Shown piece by piece: positions 27,644 through 36,928 of a DNA stretch of 64,000 nucleotides (positions are counted from its first letter, which is position 1; every line of letters starts with the position of its first letter). Origin of the DNA: Paraglaciecola arctica (GTDB taxonomy: Bacteria; Pseudomonadota; Gammaproteobacteria; Enterobacterales; Alteromonadaceae); NCBI RefSeq assembly GCF_018861065.1, contig NZ_JAHKQO010000036.1, forward strand, positions 397,865-461,864. The letters are read 5' to 3'. A model generated the notes under the pieces. That model did not search any database, was not told the DNA's origin, and was given only the letters and a program-made list of their open reading frames with translations. The position numbers were made by a program, and so were the translations under genes.

Positions 27644-28003
27644 TTAGACTTTGAGGATCCCTTTGCGACTAATCTCGCCACAGACATATTGTAAATTAGA
27701 ACCGTAAATAAAAGGGTTTTTGTCGCGAGCTTGGCAATAATGTAAATTAAAGTTGTTCAATTCGTTTTTGGTACTGGTGATTCTTAGTAAATATTTTTCT
27801 TGAGGTTCACTTAAGTTCTCCACGTTTTCAGAAATTTCATTTCTAAACTTAGCTAACTGTTGATTATCAATAGTTGTAGATATGCCGTGCATCCATTCAG
27901 AGGTCGTGGATTGCACATCAGACAGCCAAAATTGCACAAATGCACTGCGCAGAATCATTATCAAAGCCAAAATTTCAAACGTCACTACGACAAAACGCAA
28001 CAT
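27644..28003 (-). CDS. hypothetical protein with one membrane helix
   Basis: 119-residue protein not recognised. An N-terminal hydrophobic stretch (residues 3-20, VVVTFEILALIMILRSAF) is a membrane anchor or uncleaved signal. The remainder is polar with two cysteines (HYCQARD, QYVCGEI). The stop codon abuts that of the histidine kinase on the other strand. GAGTGG lies upstream of the ATG. Codon use and length are compatible with a real gene, but the function is unknown. Confidence 0.6.
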   Translation of the reverse strand: MLRFVVVTFEILALIMILRSAFVQFWLSDVQSTTSEWMHGISTTIDNQQLAKFRNEISENVENLSEPQEKYLLRITSTKNELNNFNLHYCQARDKNPFIYGSNLQYVCGEISRKGILKV

Positions 28004-28247
28004 AGCTTGCCACTCAAAATAGTTACAATTGTTAGAAGACTGGCCATGCTACCCGAGAACGCGGCATTAAAATACACTCGTTAGTTATGAATTTCTATAA
28101 CTACGAATAACAGTTGCTGAAACAATAAAAAGCCTGACCGAGATCAAGCAAGGCGATTAACAAGCTGGTATACTTGTAAAGTTATAAGAGTCTATACGGC
28201 TCTTCGTATTTGTTGTATTTGCCTTTTTGATATACCAAGGACCCCCA

Positions 28248-29687
28248 ATGAGTGAGCGCATTCCTGTAAAAAACATCTCACCAGTAAAAGTACACCGCCC
28301 CGATAAATCTAAACATGACAATGACTATACACCTCGAAGCAGAATATACGTAAGAGCAGTATCTGGCATGTTGGAGAACATTCGCCGATTTTTCGGGCTG
28401 TTTTTTTTAGGAAGTTTTGCGGTATTACCTTGGATTCAGTTTAATGGTTCACAAGCTATATTGTTTGATATTGGTGCGCAGCGCTTCAATATATTTGGCT
28501 TAACACTTTGGCCGCAAGATTTGACCTTACTCGCATGGATTTTGATAGTTGCCGCATTCGCTCTGTTTTTTGTGACCACCTTTGCGGGTCGTGTTTGGTG
28601 CGGATTTATGTGCCCACAAACAACTTGGACCTTCATTTTTATATGGTTTGAAGAAGCCATTGAAGGTAGTCGCAATAAACGCATGAAACTAGATCAAAGG
28701 AAAATGGATTTTGATAAGTTTTGGCGAAAGTCACTTAAACACTTTGCTTGGGTCACCATCGCTTTATTAACCTCTTTAACTTTTGTGGGTTATTTCACCC
28801 CCATTGATCATTTATTTGTGGAGTTTTTCACTTTCTCCAGCAGTTTTTGGATAGTGTTTTGGGTGTTGTTTTTTACGTTTTGTACTTATGGCAATGCTGG
28901 TTGGATGCGAGAAATCATGTGCACCCACATTTGCCCTTATGCCCGCTTTCAATCCGCCATGTTTGATAAAGACACTTACACCGTTGCCTATAACGCGGCC
29001 CGAGGGGAACAACGTGGCCCAAGAGCCAGAAAAGTAAGCCGCGAAGAAAACCAACAAAAGGGCTTAGGTGACTGTATCGATTGTCATTTATGTGTGCAGG
29101 TTTGCCCAACAGGTATCGATATACGTAACGGTTTACAGTACGAATGTATCAATTGCGGGGCCTGCGTTGATGCATGTAATGGCGTAATGGAAAAGATGAA
29201 TTATCCCAAGGGACTGATTAGCTTTACCTCAGAAACTGAACTAGCGGGCGGAAGCACAAAAATATTTAGACCCAAACTCATCGGTTACGCCATAGTATTA
29301 GTATTAATGTCAGGATTACTGGTTTTCGAAATAGCCTCTAGAAAACCATTAGAAATCGACATAATAAAAGACAGAGTTCCTATGTACCGAGAAACAGGGA
29401 ACGGACTAATTGAAAATGTATTTACCATAAAAATTCTCAATAAATCGCAACTCACACAACGTTACCGGGTCTACGTTGATAATCTCGAGGGTCATACATT
29501 TATTGGCGAAAACGAAGCAATAGTTTCCGGAGGAGAGGTGTTTAATTTACCTTTCAGTATTGCCATCAATCCAAATAAATTAACCCAAGAATCCACTGAG
29601 TTTAACTTTAGAGTTGAATCAGTGGACGATGAAAACAACCCAGTTAGAGTGCAAGAAATCAGCAAATTTTTGTATCCTGATTTGTGA
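28248..29687 (+). CDS. ccoG: cytochrome c oxidase accessory protein CcoG
   Basis: Membrane iron-sulfur protein (FixG/RdxA family) that helps deliver copper to cbb3-type oxidase. 479 residues with several transmembrane helices. WCGFMCPQTTW and EIMCTHICPYARFQS lie in the membrane half. Two 4Fe-4S motifs (CIDCHLCVQVCP from Cys276 and CINCGACVDAC) and an Ig-like C-terminal domain follow the last helix (~360-380). The ATG at 28248 has AAGGA upstream; a TTG seven codons earlier is rejected. The ccoNOPQ genes are not here. srkA overlaps its stop. Confidence 0.95.
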   Translation: MSERIPVKNISPVKVHRPDKSKHDNDYTPRSRIYVRAVSGMLENIRRFFGLFFLGSFAVLPWIQFNGSQAILFDIGAQRFNIFGLTLWPQDLTLLAWILIVAAFALFFVTTFAGRVWCGFMCPQTTWTFIFIWFEEAIEGSRNKRMKLDQRKMDFDKFWRKSLKHFAWVTIALLTSLTFVGYFTPIDHLFVEFFTFSSSFWIVFWVLFFTFCTYGNAGWMREIMCTHICPYARFQSAMFDKDTYTVAYNAARGEQRGPRARKVSREENQQKGLGDCIDCHLCVQVCPTGIDIRNGLQYECINCGACVDACNGVMEKMNYPKGLISFTSETELAGGSTKIFRPKLIGYAIVLVLMSGLLVFEIASRKPLEIDIIKDRVPMYRETGNGLIENVFTIKILNKSQLTQRYRVYVDNLEGHTFIGENEAIVSGGEVFNLPFSIAINPNKLTQESTEFNFRVESVDDENNPVRVQEISKFLYPDL

Positions 29688-30649
29688 GTACTTTTGATTT
29701 TTCAGGACTCACGCCTGACCTGATATTAGACGCGATCGAATCACAAGGTATTCTTGTTGAGTCGGGTCTACTGGCGCTCAACAGTTATGAGAATCGCGTT
29801 TATCAGTTTGTTGCGCAAGACAACAAACGATATGTCGCTAAGTTTTATCGACCCCAACGCTGGAGCCAAGCACAGATTCAAGAAGAACATGACTTTTCGA
29901 TTGAATTAGCATCCCATGAAATCCCTGTTGTAGCACCGATGATTATCAAAAATCGCAGCCTACAACGTTATAACGACTACTACTTTGCATTATTTCCGTC
30001 TGTGGGTGGCAGACAATTTGAAGTCGACAACTTAGATCAGCTCGAATGGATGGGACGATTTATTGGTAGGATTCATGGTGTGGCCAAAAGTACCAGCTTC
30101 GTCCATAAACCAACAATTAATGTGAATGATTTTTTGGTTAAACCATTGCAAGAATTGCTGCAAAGCCCGCTAATACCCTCAAGTCTACAACAACCCTTTT
30201 TTGCTATTCTACAGCAAGTGGTGGATCTAACTTTGTCGCTTTATTCGAGTAAATCTAACATCAGGCTCCATGGCGATTGTCATCCAGGTAACATTCTTTG
30301 GCGCGACGGACCAACCTTTGTCGATTTAGACGATTGTAGAGGCGGGCCGGCAATCCAGGACTTGTGGATGATGTTATCAGGAGACAGACAACAGCAATTT
30401 ATTCAAATGGATACCTTGATAGAAGCCTACCAAGAATTTTGTGACTTTGACGTTGCGCAGTTAGCGTTGATTGAACCTTTGCGAGCCATGCGTATGGTGC
30501 ACTACATGGCTTGGCTAGCAAAACGATGGCAAGATCCCGCCTTTCCTCAAGCCTTTCCTTGGTTTGCTGATGGAAAATATTGGGAGCAACAAATATTAGG
30601 GCTAAAAGAACAGCTCTCTGCATTACAAGAACCCCCGCTAACGCTCTAG
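29684..30649 (+). CDS. srkA: stress response kinase A (YihE/RdoA)
   Basis: Aminoglycoside-phosphotransferase-fold Ser/Thr protein kinase that lowers death under envelope and oxidative stress in E. coli. 321 residues. The N-lobe has RYVAKFYRP (ATP-binding Lys). The catalytic loop HGDCHPGNILW starts at His196, and the metal-binding VDLDDCRGGP follows at ~215. It starts with GTG overlapping the ccoG stop (GTGA). In enterics srkA is coupled to dsbA; here dsbA lies 2.2 kb downstream on the same strand with two unrelated genes between. Confidence 0.93.
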   Translation: MSTFDFSGLTPDLILDAIESQGILVESGLLALNSYENRVYQFVAQDNKRYVAKFYRPQRWSQAQIQEEHDFSIELASHEIPVVAPMIIKNRSLQRYNDYYFALFPSVGGRQFEVDNLDQLEWMGRFIGRIHGVAKSTSFVHKPTINVNDFLVKPLQELLQSPLIPSSLQQPFFAILQQVVDLTLSLYSSKSNIRLHGDCHPGNILWRDGPTFVDLDDCRGGPAIQDLWMMLSGDRQQQFIQMDTLIEAYQEFCDFDVAQLALIEPLRAMRMVHYMAWLAKRWQDPAFPQAFPWFADGKYWEQQILGLKEQLSALQEPPLTL

Positions 30650-31131
30650 TTGCTTTCTCCTATTTACTATCTATTATAAAAATCCCTCACTTTCCCTAAT
30701 TTCCCTAATTTCGCGTTTAACTCGTTAATTGCTCGCGCTTGCAAAGCCACATTGTTTTGTCGCTATTTATCGACTATTTTTACAAGGTACCTCAACGAGT
30801 TAGCAAATATTTTGAATTAGTATTAGCCACAACAATACTAATTTTATTGGGTAATTCAGGGGTATTTAAAAGATAGTGATTGATGATGAAAGTATACATT
30901 TTACATATGCATGTATGATTTAACATACCATAAAACACTGTATTCTTGCATTTTTTAGCTCATAATATGCGCCTCCAAATCAGCGGCACTACAGCACATT
31001 TTGCGTAACCTCTTGTTTTTATAGGAATTTAATAAGATTTTATAGAAAATCGTAAATAGGTAAGATTTGGTTACTAGCATTTAAAGGCTATAAATTTTAA
31101 TACTTAACTAACCTTAACATAGGTAAATGAT
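30650..31131. other. intergenic region without a gene
   Basis: 482 AT-rich bases between srkA and the phosphate-binding-like gene. A short direct repeat (TTTCCCTAA twice, 30692-30710) follows srkA. No ORF with a ribosome site, no RNA gene and no clear Pho box was seen. The promoter for the downstream pair must lie in its right half. Confidence 0.5.
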
Positions 31132-31560
31132 ATGCACATAAAGTCTTCGTTAAAATCTCTGATAGGCATAACACTTGGCTGCGCTATTTCACTCTGCTCT
31201 TTTGCAGAGGTTGTAGTGATTGTTCATCCGAGTAACGATTCAACATTGAGTCAAAAGGATGTTCAGAGAATATTTCTAGGAAAAGAGAAAAAATTCTCTA
31301 ATGGCAATGAAGCATTGCCGGTCAACCAAGTGCCTTCTTCAAGTACTCGCGGCTCATTTGATACTGACACCCTAGGCCGAAGTTCAACCCAAATTGCGGC
31401 TTACTGGTCGAAACTAGTATTTACCGGCAAAGGTATACCACCAAAAGAACTAGACAACGATGCAGCAGTATTAGCGATTGTTGCAGACAACCAACATGCG
31501 ATTGGTTATGTAGACAGCGCATCAGTTTCTGATGCAGTTAAAGTCATTTCGTTGAACTAA
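31132..31560 (+). CDS. PstS-like phosphate-binding family protein (short)
   Basis: 142-residue exported protein with a signal peptide ending CSFAEVV. The remainder resembles a truncated phosphate-type solute-binding protein: VVIVHPSNDSTLSQKDVQRIFLGKEKKF at the start of the mature part, SSTRGSFDTD as an anion-loop-like segment, and AIVADNQHAIGYVDS near the end. Full PstS proteins are about twice as long, so it covers about one lobe; this short form is common in marine gammaproteobacteria next to porins. It lies 14 bases before the porin gene. It may be a periplasmic partner of that porin rather than part of an ABC importer, as no permease or ATPase is present. Confidence 0.72.
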   Translation: MHIKSSLKSLIGITLGCAISLCSFAEVVVIVHPSNDSTLSQKDVQRIFLGKEKKFSNGNEALPVNQVPSSSTRGSFDTDTLGRSSTQIAAYWSKLVFTGKGIPPKELDNDAAVLAIVADNQHAIGYVDSASVSDAVKVISLN

Positions 31561-31574
31561 TTAGGAGCCATATT

Positions 31575-32711
31575 ATGAAAAAATTACTCACTATCGCCGC
31601 ACTAACAAGCTGTGTATTCTCTACCCAAGCAGAAGTGCGTATTAACGGGTTTGCAAACTTTGTAGGTGGCATGACAAGCTCAGAAGATAGCTTGTATGGC
31701 TATGATGATAGCTTGAGCTTTTCAGAAGAAAGTTTGTTTGCCATCCAAATAAGTGGCGACGTCAATGACAAAATGACTGCTACAGGACAAATCGTTGCTA
31801 AAGGTACAAACGATTACGACCCTGAATTTGAATGGGCGTATCTAACTTATCAAGCAACTGACAACCTTAGCATTTCAGCCGGACGTTTAAGGTTACCTTT
31901 ATTCCGTTATTCATCTTCAAAAGATGTGGGCTATTCATATCATTGGGTAAATACGCCACAATCTGTATATGGTGTAGCATTTAACAACATTGAAGGTTTC
32001 CGTTTTGACTACAGCAATTATGCTGGTGACTGGGAATATGCGTTTCAGTTAACAGGAGGAACCATTAACAGTAGTATTGATGTGACCGACCTCCAAGGCA
32101 ATCCTCAGCCAGTAGAGCTTGAATCAAATAATTCGGTGGTATTTACAGCTGAAGCGACCTATGAGTGGTTCAAAATTCGTGCAGTTGCGGGGCGAGGTAC
32201 TACGACTTTCTTACCAGGATCATTGGAACCATCTCTTGAATTATTACCTACTAATATCGCAGATTCATTACGAATGGATGAAGACACAGCTAATTTCTAC
32301 GGATTAGGTTTTGAAGTCGATAATTTCGATTGGTTTGTTAGTGGTGAAATTACTTCGATCGATATTGAAGAATCATTCTCTCCTAAAGATACAGCCTATT
32401 ACTTAACAGCGGGGGTGCGCACTGGGAAATTCACGCCATCAATCACTCATGAAGTGTTTGATGGCGAAGCAGAAATTCGTTTTCTTGACCAAGTCGCCGC
32501 TTTACCTGAAGACCTTAGTGCTCCAGTTGGCGCTGCAGTGACCACTATCCAACAGTTGTTCTCTACTAAATATAGTTTATCGACAATAGGGGTTCGTTAC
32601 GATATGAGCACCAATGTTGCTTTGAAGGCAGACGTTAGCAAATACGACGATGATATTGATGAGTCAGCTGATGCCACTTTAGTTAGATTTGCAGTTAACT
32701 ACGTATTTTAG
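31575..32711 (+). CDS. outer-membrane porin-like beta-barrel protein
   Basis: 378-residue outer-membrane protein. The signal peptide ends STQAEVRINGFANFVGG, where the RINGFANFVGG strand resembles general porins. Paired amphipathic strands are present throughout (for example DNLSISAGRLRLPLFRYS and FRFDYSNYAGDWEYAFQL), and the protein ends in Phe (RFAVNYVF), the signature of barrel assembly. It follows the PstS-like gene and ends in a strong terminator. Substrate not shown; phosphate or a general anion is a guess from the neighbour. Confidence 0.8.
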   Translation: MKKLLTIAALTSCVFSTQAEVRINGFANFVGGMTSSEDSLYGYDDSLSFSEESLFAIQISGDVNDKMTATGQIVAKGTNDYDPEFEWAYLTYQATDNLSISAGRLRLPLFRYSSSKDVGYSYHWVNTPQSVYGVAFNNIEGFRFDYSNYAGDWEYAFQLTGGTINSSIDVTDLQGNPQPVELESNNSVVFTAEATYEWFKIRAVAGRGTTTFLPGSLEPSLELLPTNIADSLRMDEDTANFYGLGFEVDNFDWFVSGEITSIDIEESFSPKDTAYYLTAGVRTGKFTPSITHEVFDGEAEIRFLDQVAALPEDLSAPVGAAVTTIQQLFSTKYSLSTIGVRYDMSTNVALKADVSKYDDDIDESADATLVRFAVNYVF

Positions 32712-32722
32712 AGTAACTAACG

Positions 32723-32749
32723 AAGCCGCTTTTTATGCGGCTTTTTTTG
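32723..32749 (+). terminator. rho-independent terminator after the porin gene
   Basis: AAGCCGC and GCGGCTT form the stem around a TTTTTAT loop, followed by seven T. It lies 11 bases after the porin stop codon. Confidence 0.93.
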
Positions 32750-32861
32750 TCTTGTCGAATGTAAAATGCCATTATTTACATCACTTTACAAAGTCCTGAC
32801 GGATTTTTTTTTATCGCTATGCTAATCTGCCATCAAGTTTTGAATTTAATTGTGAGATCTT

Positions 32862-33485
32862 ATGAAAAAGATATTGTTGTTCCTGAGTGTGATGTTATTA
32901 CTGCCTCTTCAAGCCTGCGCACAAGAAAAATGGCGCGAAGGTACCCACTTCAAAGTAATAGCTGAACAAGCCACTGAAAAGAAAGAGGTCTTAGAATTCT
33001 TTTCGTTTTGGTGTCCTCACTGCTTTAACTTTGAACCTCTAGTTAAGACCATTAAAACCAAATTGGCTGATGACGTTGAGTTCAAAAAGGTTCATGTAAA
33101 CTTTATGGGCTTTACTAGTGCCGCCATACAAGACGACGCAACAAAAGCCATGATGGTCGCTAGAGAGTTAAAAAGAAGTGATGAACTCAATGCGGCAATT
33201 TTTAAATACATTCATGTATCCCGTTCATCTGTTTCGGGCATTAATGACTTAAAAAATATTTTTGTTGTCAATGGTGTAGAGCCAAAAGACTTTGACAAAA
33301 TGATGTCTAGCTTTGGTGTAAATAGCCGCTTGAAAATGAACAACAAGGAAATTCAAGCATACCGCAAACATGTCAGAAGCGTGCCTACCTTTATTGTGAA
33401 CGGTAAGTACCAAGCGACATTTACTCGCGATATGAACCAAGAAGACATGATTGATTTAATCGTTTATTTATCGAATAAAAAGTAA
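32862..33485 (+). CDS. dsbA: thiol:disulfide interchange protein DsbA
   Basis: Periplasmic oxidase that inserts disulfide bonds into exported proteins. 207 residues. An N-terminal signal sequence (~residues 1-20) is followed by the thioredoxin-fold active site FFSFWCPHC with Cys51/Cys54 and the cis-Pro loop RSVPTFIVNGKY. LQAC at the signal end could also be read as a weak lipobox, but signal peptidase I cleavage after ACA is more usual for DsbA. Followed by a tandem repeat and a terminator. Confidence 0.95.
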   Translation: MKKILLFLSVMLLLPLQACAQEKWREGTHFKVIAEQATEKKEVLEFFSFWCPHCFNFEPLVKTIKTKLADDVEFKKVHVNFMGFTSAAIQDDATKAMMVARELKRSDELNAAIFKYIHVSRSSVSGINDLKNIFVVNGVEPKDFDKMMSSFGVNSRLKMNNKEIQAYRKHVRSVPTFIVNGKYQATFTRDMNQEDMIDLIVYLSNKK

Positions 33486-33488
33486 GCT

Positions 33489-33565
33489 GAGATTCGAGAT
33501 TCGAGATTCGAGATTCGAGATTCGAGATTCGAGATTCGAGATTCGAGATTCGAGATTCGAGATTC
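33489..33565. repeat. 11 perfect tandem copies of a heptanucleotide
   Basis: GAGATTC is repeated 11 times without a mismatch (77 bases), starting three bases after the dsbA stop and ending before its terminator. It lies in the 3' untranslated part of the dsbA message. Seven-base periodicity and perfection suggest recent slippage, so copy number likely varies between strains. Confidence 0.98.
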
Positions 33566-33584
33566 ACAAACACGATAAGTTTAT

Positions 33585-33617
33585 AAGCCAGTTGTATATC
33601 AACTGGCTTTTTCGTTT
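33585..33617 (+). terminator. rho-independent terminator after dsbA
   Basis: AAGCCAGTTG and CAACTGGCTT form a 10-bp stem with a five-base loop followed by TTTCGTTTTT. It also lies just past the polB stop on the other strand, though the opposite side lacks a T-tract. Confidence 0.9.
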
Positions 33618-33624
33618 TTGATGA

Positions 33625-35976
33625 CTAAAAAAGTCCCATTTGTTGGCTAGTCATATCCTCAAACGACAAACCTATAAAGGGCAATATCCCTTCAGCTATA
33701 GGTTTAATCTGTTTTTCTACATACTGCTCATAATCTATTTGACTATTCAAGTATTCGACTGGCTCTGGCCCGTTAACGGTAAGCACATACGAAATCCAGC
33801 CCTTATGCTGGTATTTAAGGGGTTTGCCAAGCGCCATATTTTGTTGATCAGCCAATCGTGCCGCTTTCACATGAGGTGGCACATTTTTCACGTACTGATC
33901 TAACCGACGGCGAATGCGTTTGCGATAAACCAGTTGTTCATCTAGCAACCCTGCGCGAGTATCTTCGATGGTTTGCAGCAAATATTCATGCACATTTTTG
34001 CCTGCAAATACCATTTGATATAACTTGAGTTGAAAGCCCTTTGCTAGGGCGGTCCAATCTGAGCGTACTGTCTCTAATCCCTTAAATACCAATTCCTCTC
34101 CATTCTTAGTTGTTTTTAGTCCTGCGTATCGTTTTTTACTGCCGAGTTCAGAACCTCTAATAGTGGGCATTAAAAATTGGCTAAAATGGGTTTCGAATTC
34201 GATTTCGAGTTCGCATTCTAGTTGATGATTTTCTTGAATGTAGTCTTGCCATTTTTGGTTAATATCTGTCGCCAAGGATTGCCCCACTTGGTTGGCTTGC
34301 TCAGTCGAATATTCACCTTGCAGCCACACAAAAGTTGAGTCGGTATCGCCATAAATCACTTGATAACCTGCCGCTTCAATCCAGGTCGCGGTAGTTTGCA
34401 TGATATCGTGGCCGCGCATAGTAATAGAGCTGGCTAATCGTGTATCGTAAAAAGGGCAACCACCCGAACCTAATACACCGTAAAACGAATTCATCAGAAT
34501 TTTTATGGCCTGACTTCGCGCCGCATCTTGGTTTCTTTTGGCTTCATCACGCTGTTTCCACAAGGACGTAATAATGGCTGGTAAGAAGTGTTTATCACGG
34601 CTAAATTTAGCTCCTCGATAACCTTCAATGGCATCATCTGGCTTGGCTAACCCTTCAACTAAACCCAATGGGTCAATTTTAAAAGTACGCATAATGGACG
34701 GATACAAACTTTTAAAATCTAACACTAAAACGTTTTTATATAACCCAGGTTTAGAACTCATCACATAACCACCAGGGCTAGCCAAACCACCATCTTTGGG
34801 GCGATTAGGTGCAATGTAGCCTGCACGATGTAATTTGGGTAAGTACAAGTTTACAAATGCTGCCACCGAACCACCCATTCGATCTAATTCAAGACCGGTA
34901 AGTTGGCTACGTAGGGTTAGAAAATCTAAGACTTTAGTGTGCTCGAAAATATCTAGCACCAATTGGCAATCTTGCAGATTATATTCAGCTAACTTAACTT
35001 TATTGTGCTGAAAATTTTGCTCAATCTCAGCAAGCCTGTCATCAACGTCTTCGGTCTTTTTTCCTTTTTTTAACAGTGTTTGCGCAACATTTTCGAGACT
35101 AAAACTATCAAACTGGTAAGTGGCGGTTTTTAACGCATCAATTCCATCTACAATGATCCTGCCGGGCATAGAAGCAAAACCTTGATTTACCTCGTTTCTA
35201 GCATCTCTCCAAAACAGCGGCTGGCTGTTACGTCCCAGTAATAGTTTTACTCGGTGTAAAGCCGCGCGTTTAATTAACAGCCGAAAATCAAAGTTGACTA
35301 CATTCCAGCCAATAATGACATCCGGATCGATTTGTGAAACCAATAACACAAATTGTTGCAGCAAGGCCTTTTCATTTTCTACCCAGTGGATCCATTCTGG
35401 AGCCTGCTGTGATTGACCAATCATTAGCACACACTTGTAGTTGTCATTGGCTAAACCAATAGAAAACAACTCTCCCTTTGCACTGCATTCGAGATCTATG
35501 GATAACAACTTAAATTGAGGGACATATTGGCTGGGTTTACATTGAATATCTGCAAGACGGGTTACTCGAGATCTCTCTTGTTTACCCGTAAATAACGCGC
35601 TGCCATATACAAAACGTTCCATTAAATAACGCTCTGTTAATCGTATGTCATCCTCAAAACAACTAATCTGATGTTGCTGCAGTAACGCTCTAGCTTTAAA
35701 CAATAAACTGTTCTTATCAAAATACACGGCTCCCACAGCTTGATGGGCGAAGGTTTTTAACTGTAAAGGTTTGTAGTTATGTTCAATACCACTTTGCTGC
35801 AGGAGATTAGATACTTGAGCGTGATCTTTCTGTTCAATAAAAAACAACACTTGCTGCGCCGTTGATATGCCTTGTATTGCTCCATTTTCAGTCATAAACC
35901 AAAATTCAATAAAGGTCTTGCCGTGACGCTCTATAGTGTGAGCAGTAAGAATAAATCCCTCTAAGGAGACGTTCAT
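33625..35976 (-). CDS. polB: DNA polymerase II
   Basis: Family B DNA polymerase used in repair and replication restart, SOS-induced in E. coli. With the ATG at 35976 the protein is 783 residues, exactly the E. coli length; an upstream in-frame extension lacks homology. The exonuclease domain has LLSIDLECSAKGE and NVVNFDFRLL. The polymerase domain has motif A DFKSLYPSI at Asp420, KILMNSFYGVLG and motif C YGDTDS. The C-terminus QMGLF is a beta-clamp-binding motif. No clear CTGT-N8-ACAG LexA box was seen upstream. Confidence 0.96.
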   Translation of the reverse strand: MNVSLEGFILTAHTIERHGKTFIEFWFMTENGAIQGISTAQQVLFFIEQKDHAQVSNLLQQSGIEHNYKPLQLKTFAHQAVGAVYFDKNSLLFKARALLQQHQISCFEDDIRLTERYLMERFVYGSALFTGKQERSRVTRLADIQCKPSQYVPQFKLLSIDLECSAKGELFSIGLANDNYKCVLMIGQSQQAPEWIHWVENEKALLQQFVLLVSQIDPDVIIGWNVVNFDFRLLIKRAALHRVKLLLGRNSQPLFWRDARNEVNQGFASMPGRIIVDGIDALKTATYQFDSFSLENVAQTLLKKGKKTEDVDDRLAEIEQNFQHNKVKLAEYNLQDCQLVLDIFEHTKVLDFLTLRSQLTGLELDRMGGSVAAFVNLYLPKLHRAGYIAPNRPKDGGLASPGGYVMSSKPGLYKNVLVLDFKSLYPSIMRTFKIDPLGLVEGLAKPDDAIEGYRGAKFSRDKHFLPAIITSLWKQRDEAKRNQDAARSQAIKILMNSFYGVLGSGGCPFYDTRLASSITMRGHDIMQTTATWIEAAGYQVIYGDTDSTFVWLQGEYSTEQANQVGQSLATDINQKWQDYIQENHQLECELEIEFETHFSQFLMPTIRGSELGSKKRYAGLKTTKNGEELVFKGLETVRSDWTALAKGFQLKLYQMVFAGKNVHEYLLQTIEDTRAGLLDEQLVYRKRIRRRLDQYVKNVPPHVKAARLADQQNMALGKPLKYQHKGWISYVLTVNGPEPVEYLNSQIDYEQYVEKQIKPIAEGILPFIGLSFEDMTSQQMGLF

Positions 35977-36241
35977 AAATCGAGGTTCTAAAAATTCAAT
36001 TGACCGCAAGGTAAGGGTAATGTCACAAGAAATCAAGCCAAGGCATAGTATTGATAAACAATAATATTGCGATCCAAAACGCATCGACCCTTTGATTTAG
36101 TTAAGTGCCAACCCTAGAGGGTTTAATCGAGTTGTCGATTGTTTTAGCTAGCCTGAATGGATTCATTGAGCTAATTTGAGACGTTGTGTTCTTGTTTGTA
36201 AAATTCAAAATACCACCGAGAGCGGATGGATATCTGTTCGG

Positions 36242-36622
36242 CTACAGTTGATAAAATACGTAAACGCAAATGCCTCCCATCAATGCTAGTGCTACTGGAG
36301 TCAGCATGACATAAAACCCGTTTTTAATCAGGATTCTATTTTCTGAGACGGCTAAGTTGATGTTGTCATTTACCTTATAAAATGGCGTAAGAATATTGGT
36401 ATCACAAACGTATTCATTTGTGCCAGCAAACGGATTATCAAAACGCAACTTCAGTACTTTTGTTTTACTAGAGCGAGTTTCGGTACTTTTATTGCGATAC
36501 ACTTTTGCAACGACAACGGCTTTGACAGTTTTTGAGGCCCTAATAAATTTAACTCTAGAAACTAATAGCGTGAGCGCGCCGATTAGAAAAAAAATGCCAA
36601 CAACTAAACAATAAAATTTCAT
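36242..36622 (-). CDS. DUF3592-like membrane protein
   Basis: 126-residue protein with a helix at about residues 4-21 and another at about 106-124. The 70-residue segment between them resembles DUF3592: the ASKTVKAVVVAKVYRNKS strand and LKLRFDNPFAG, then VNDNINLAVSENRILI. Such proteins often have unknown envelope roles. It is at the left edge of the accessory island; the pseudogene lies 81 bases upstream on the same strand. Assignment by pattern only. Confidence 0.62.
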   Translation of the reverse strand: MKFYCLVVGIFFLIGALTLLVSRVKFIRASKTVKAVVVAKVYRNKSTETRSSKTKVLKLRFDNPFAGTNEYVCDTNILTPFYKVNDNINLAVSENRILIKNGFYVMLTPVALALMGGICVYVFYQL

Positions 36623-36703
36623 AATTTAAAATAGTAAATAACGATTTAAGTATGATGCCCGTGTATTTTTCGCATCGAATTTGCCCCGCTTGTTAAGCCT
36701 CAT

Positions 36704-36928
36704 TTACCCACAAGCTCCTTTATACTTGTCTAACCAAACACCATCTGAACTCGGACGACCGAAGCCTTGCTCATGTATTAGTTGTGGTTTGGCGTTTTCA
36801 TAACACTCTAGATATAACTTAAACCCACCAGCATCATATAACCCTGACTTTGTGGTTAGTAACTCTTGCTCTGAACCCAGTGCACTAAAGCTAATAACAA
36901 CTGAAATTATCTATATGATTGACTTCAT
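36704..36928 (-). pseudogene. small secreted protein broken by a stop at codon 6
   Basis: An ATG at 36928 with GGAG well placed upstream opens MKSII, then an in-frame TAG (36913-36911), after which the same frame runs uninterrupted for 68 codons to TAA. The continuation starts IISVVISFSALGSEQELL, a signal-peptide core split by the stop. The mature part has GLYDAGGFKLYLECYEN and GRPSSDGVWLDKYKGACG, with two cysteines. Intact length would be about 74 residues. Family not recognised. The TAG could be a recent nonsense mutation (for example from TTG or TGG), a sequencing error or, less likely, read through. Confidence 0.7.

Noticed and set aside
28215-28250. FNR box (TTGAT-N4-ATCAA) before ccoG
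   Set aside because: TTGATATACCAA has only one good half and overlaps the ribosome site; it is not a credible FNR operator.
31000-31131. Pho box upstream of the phosphate-binding-like gene
   Set aside because: No pair of CTGTCAT-like repeats could be recognised.
33481-33570. CRISPR array or integron repeats at the heptamer array
   Set aside because: The unit is seven bases with no spacers; it is a simple tandem repeat.
35977-36110. LexA box for SOS control of polB
   Set aside because: No CTGT-N8-ACAG match was found by eye in the upstream region.
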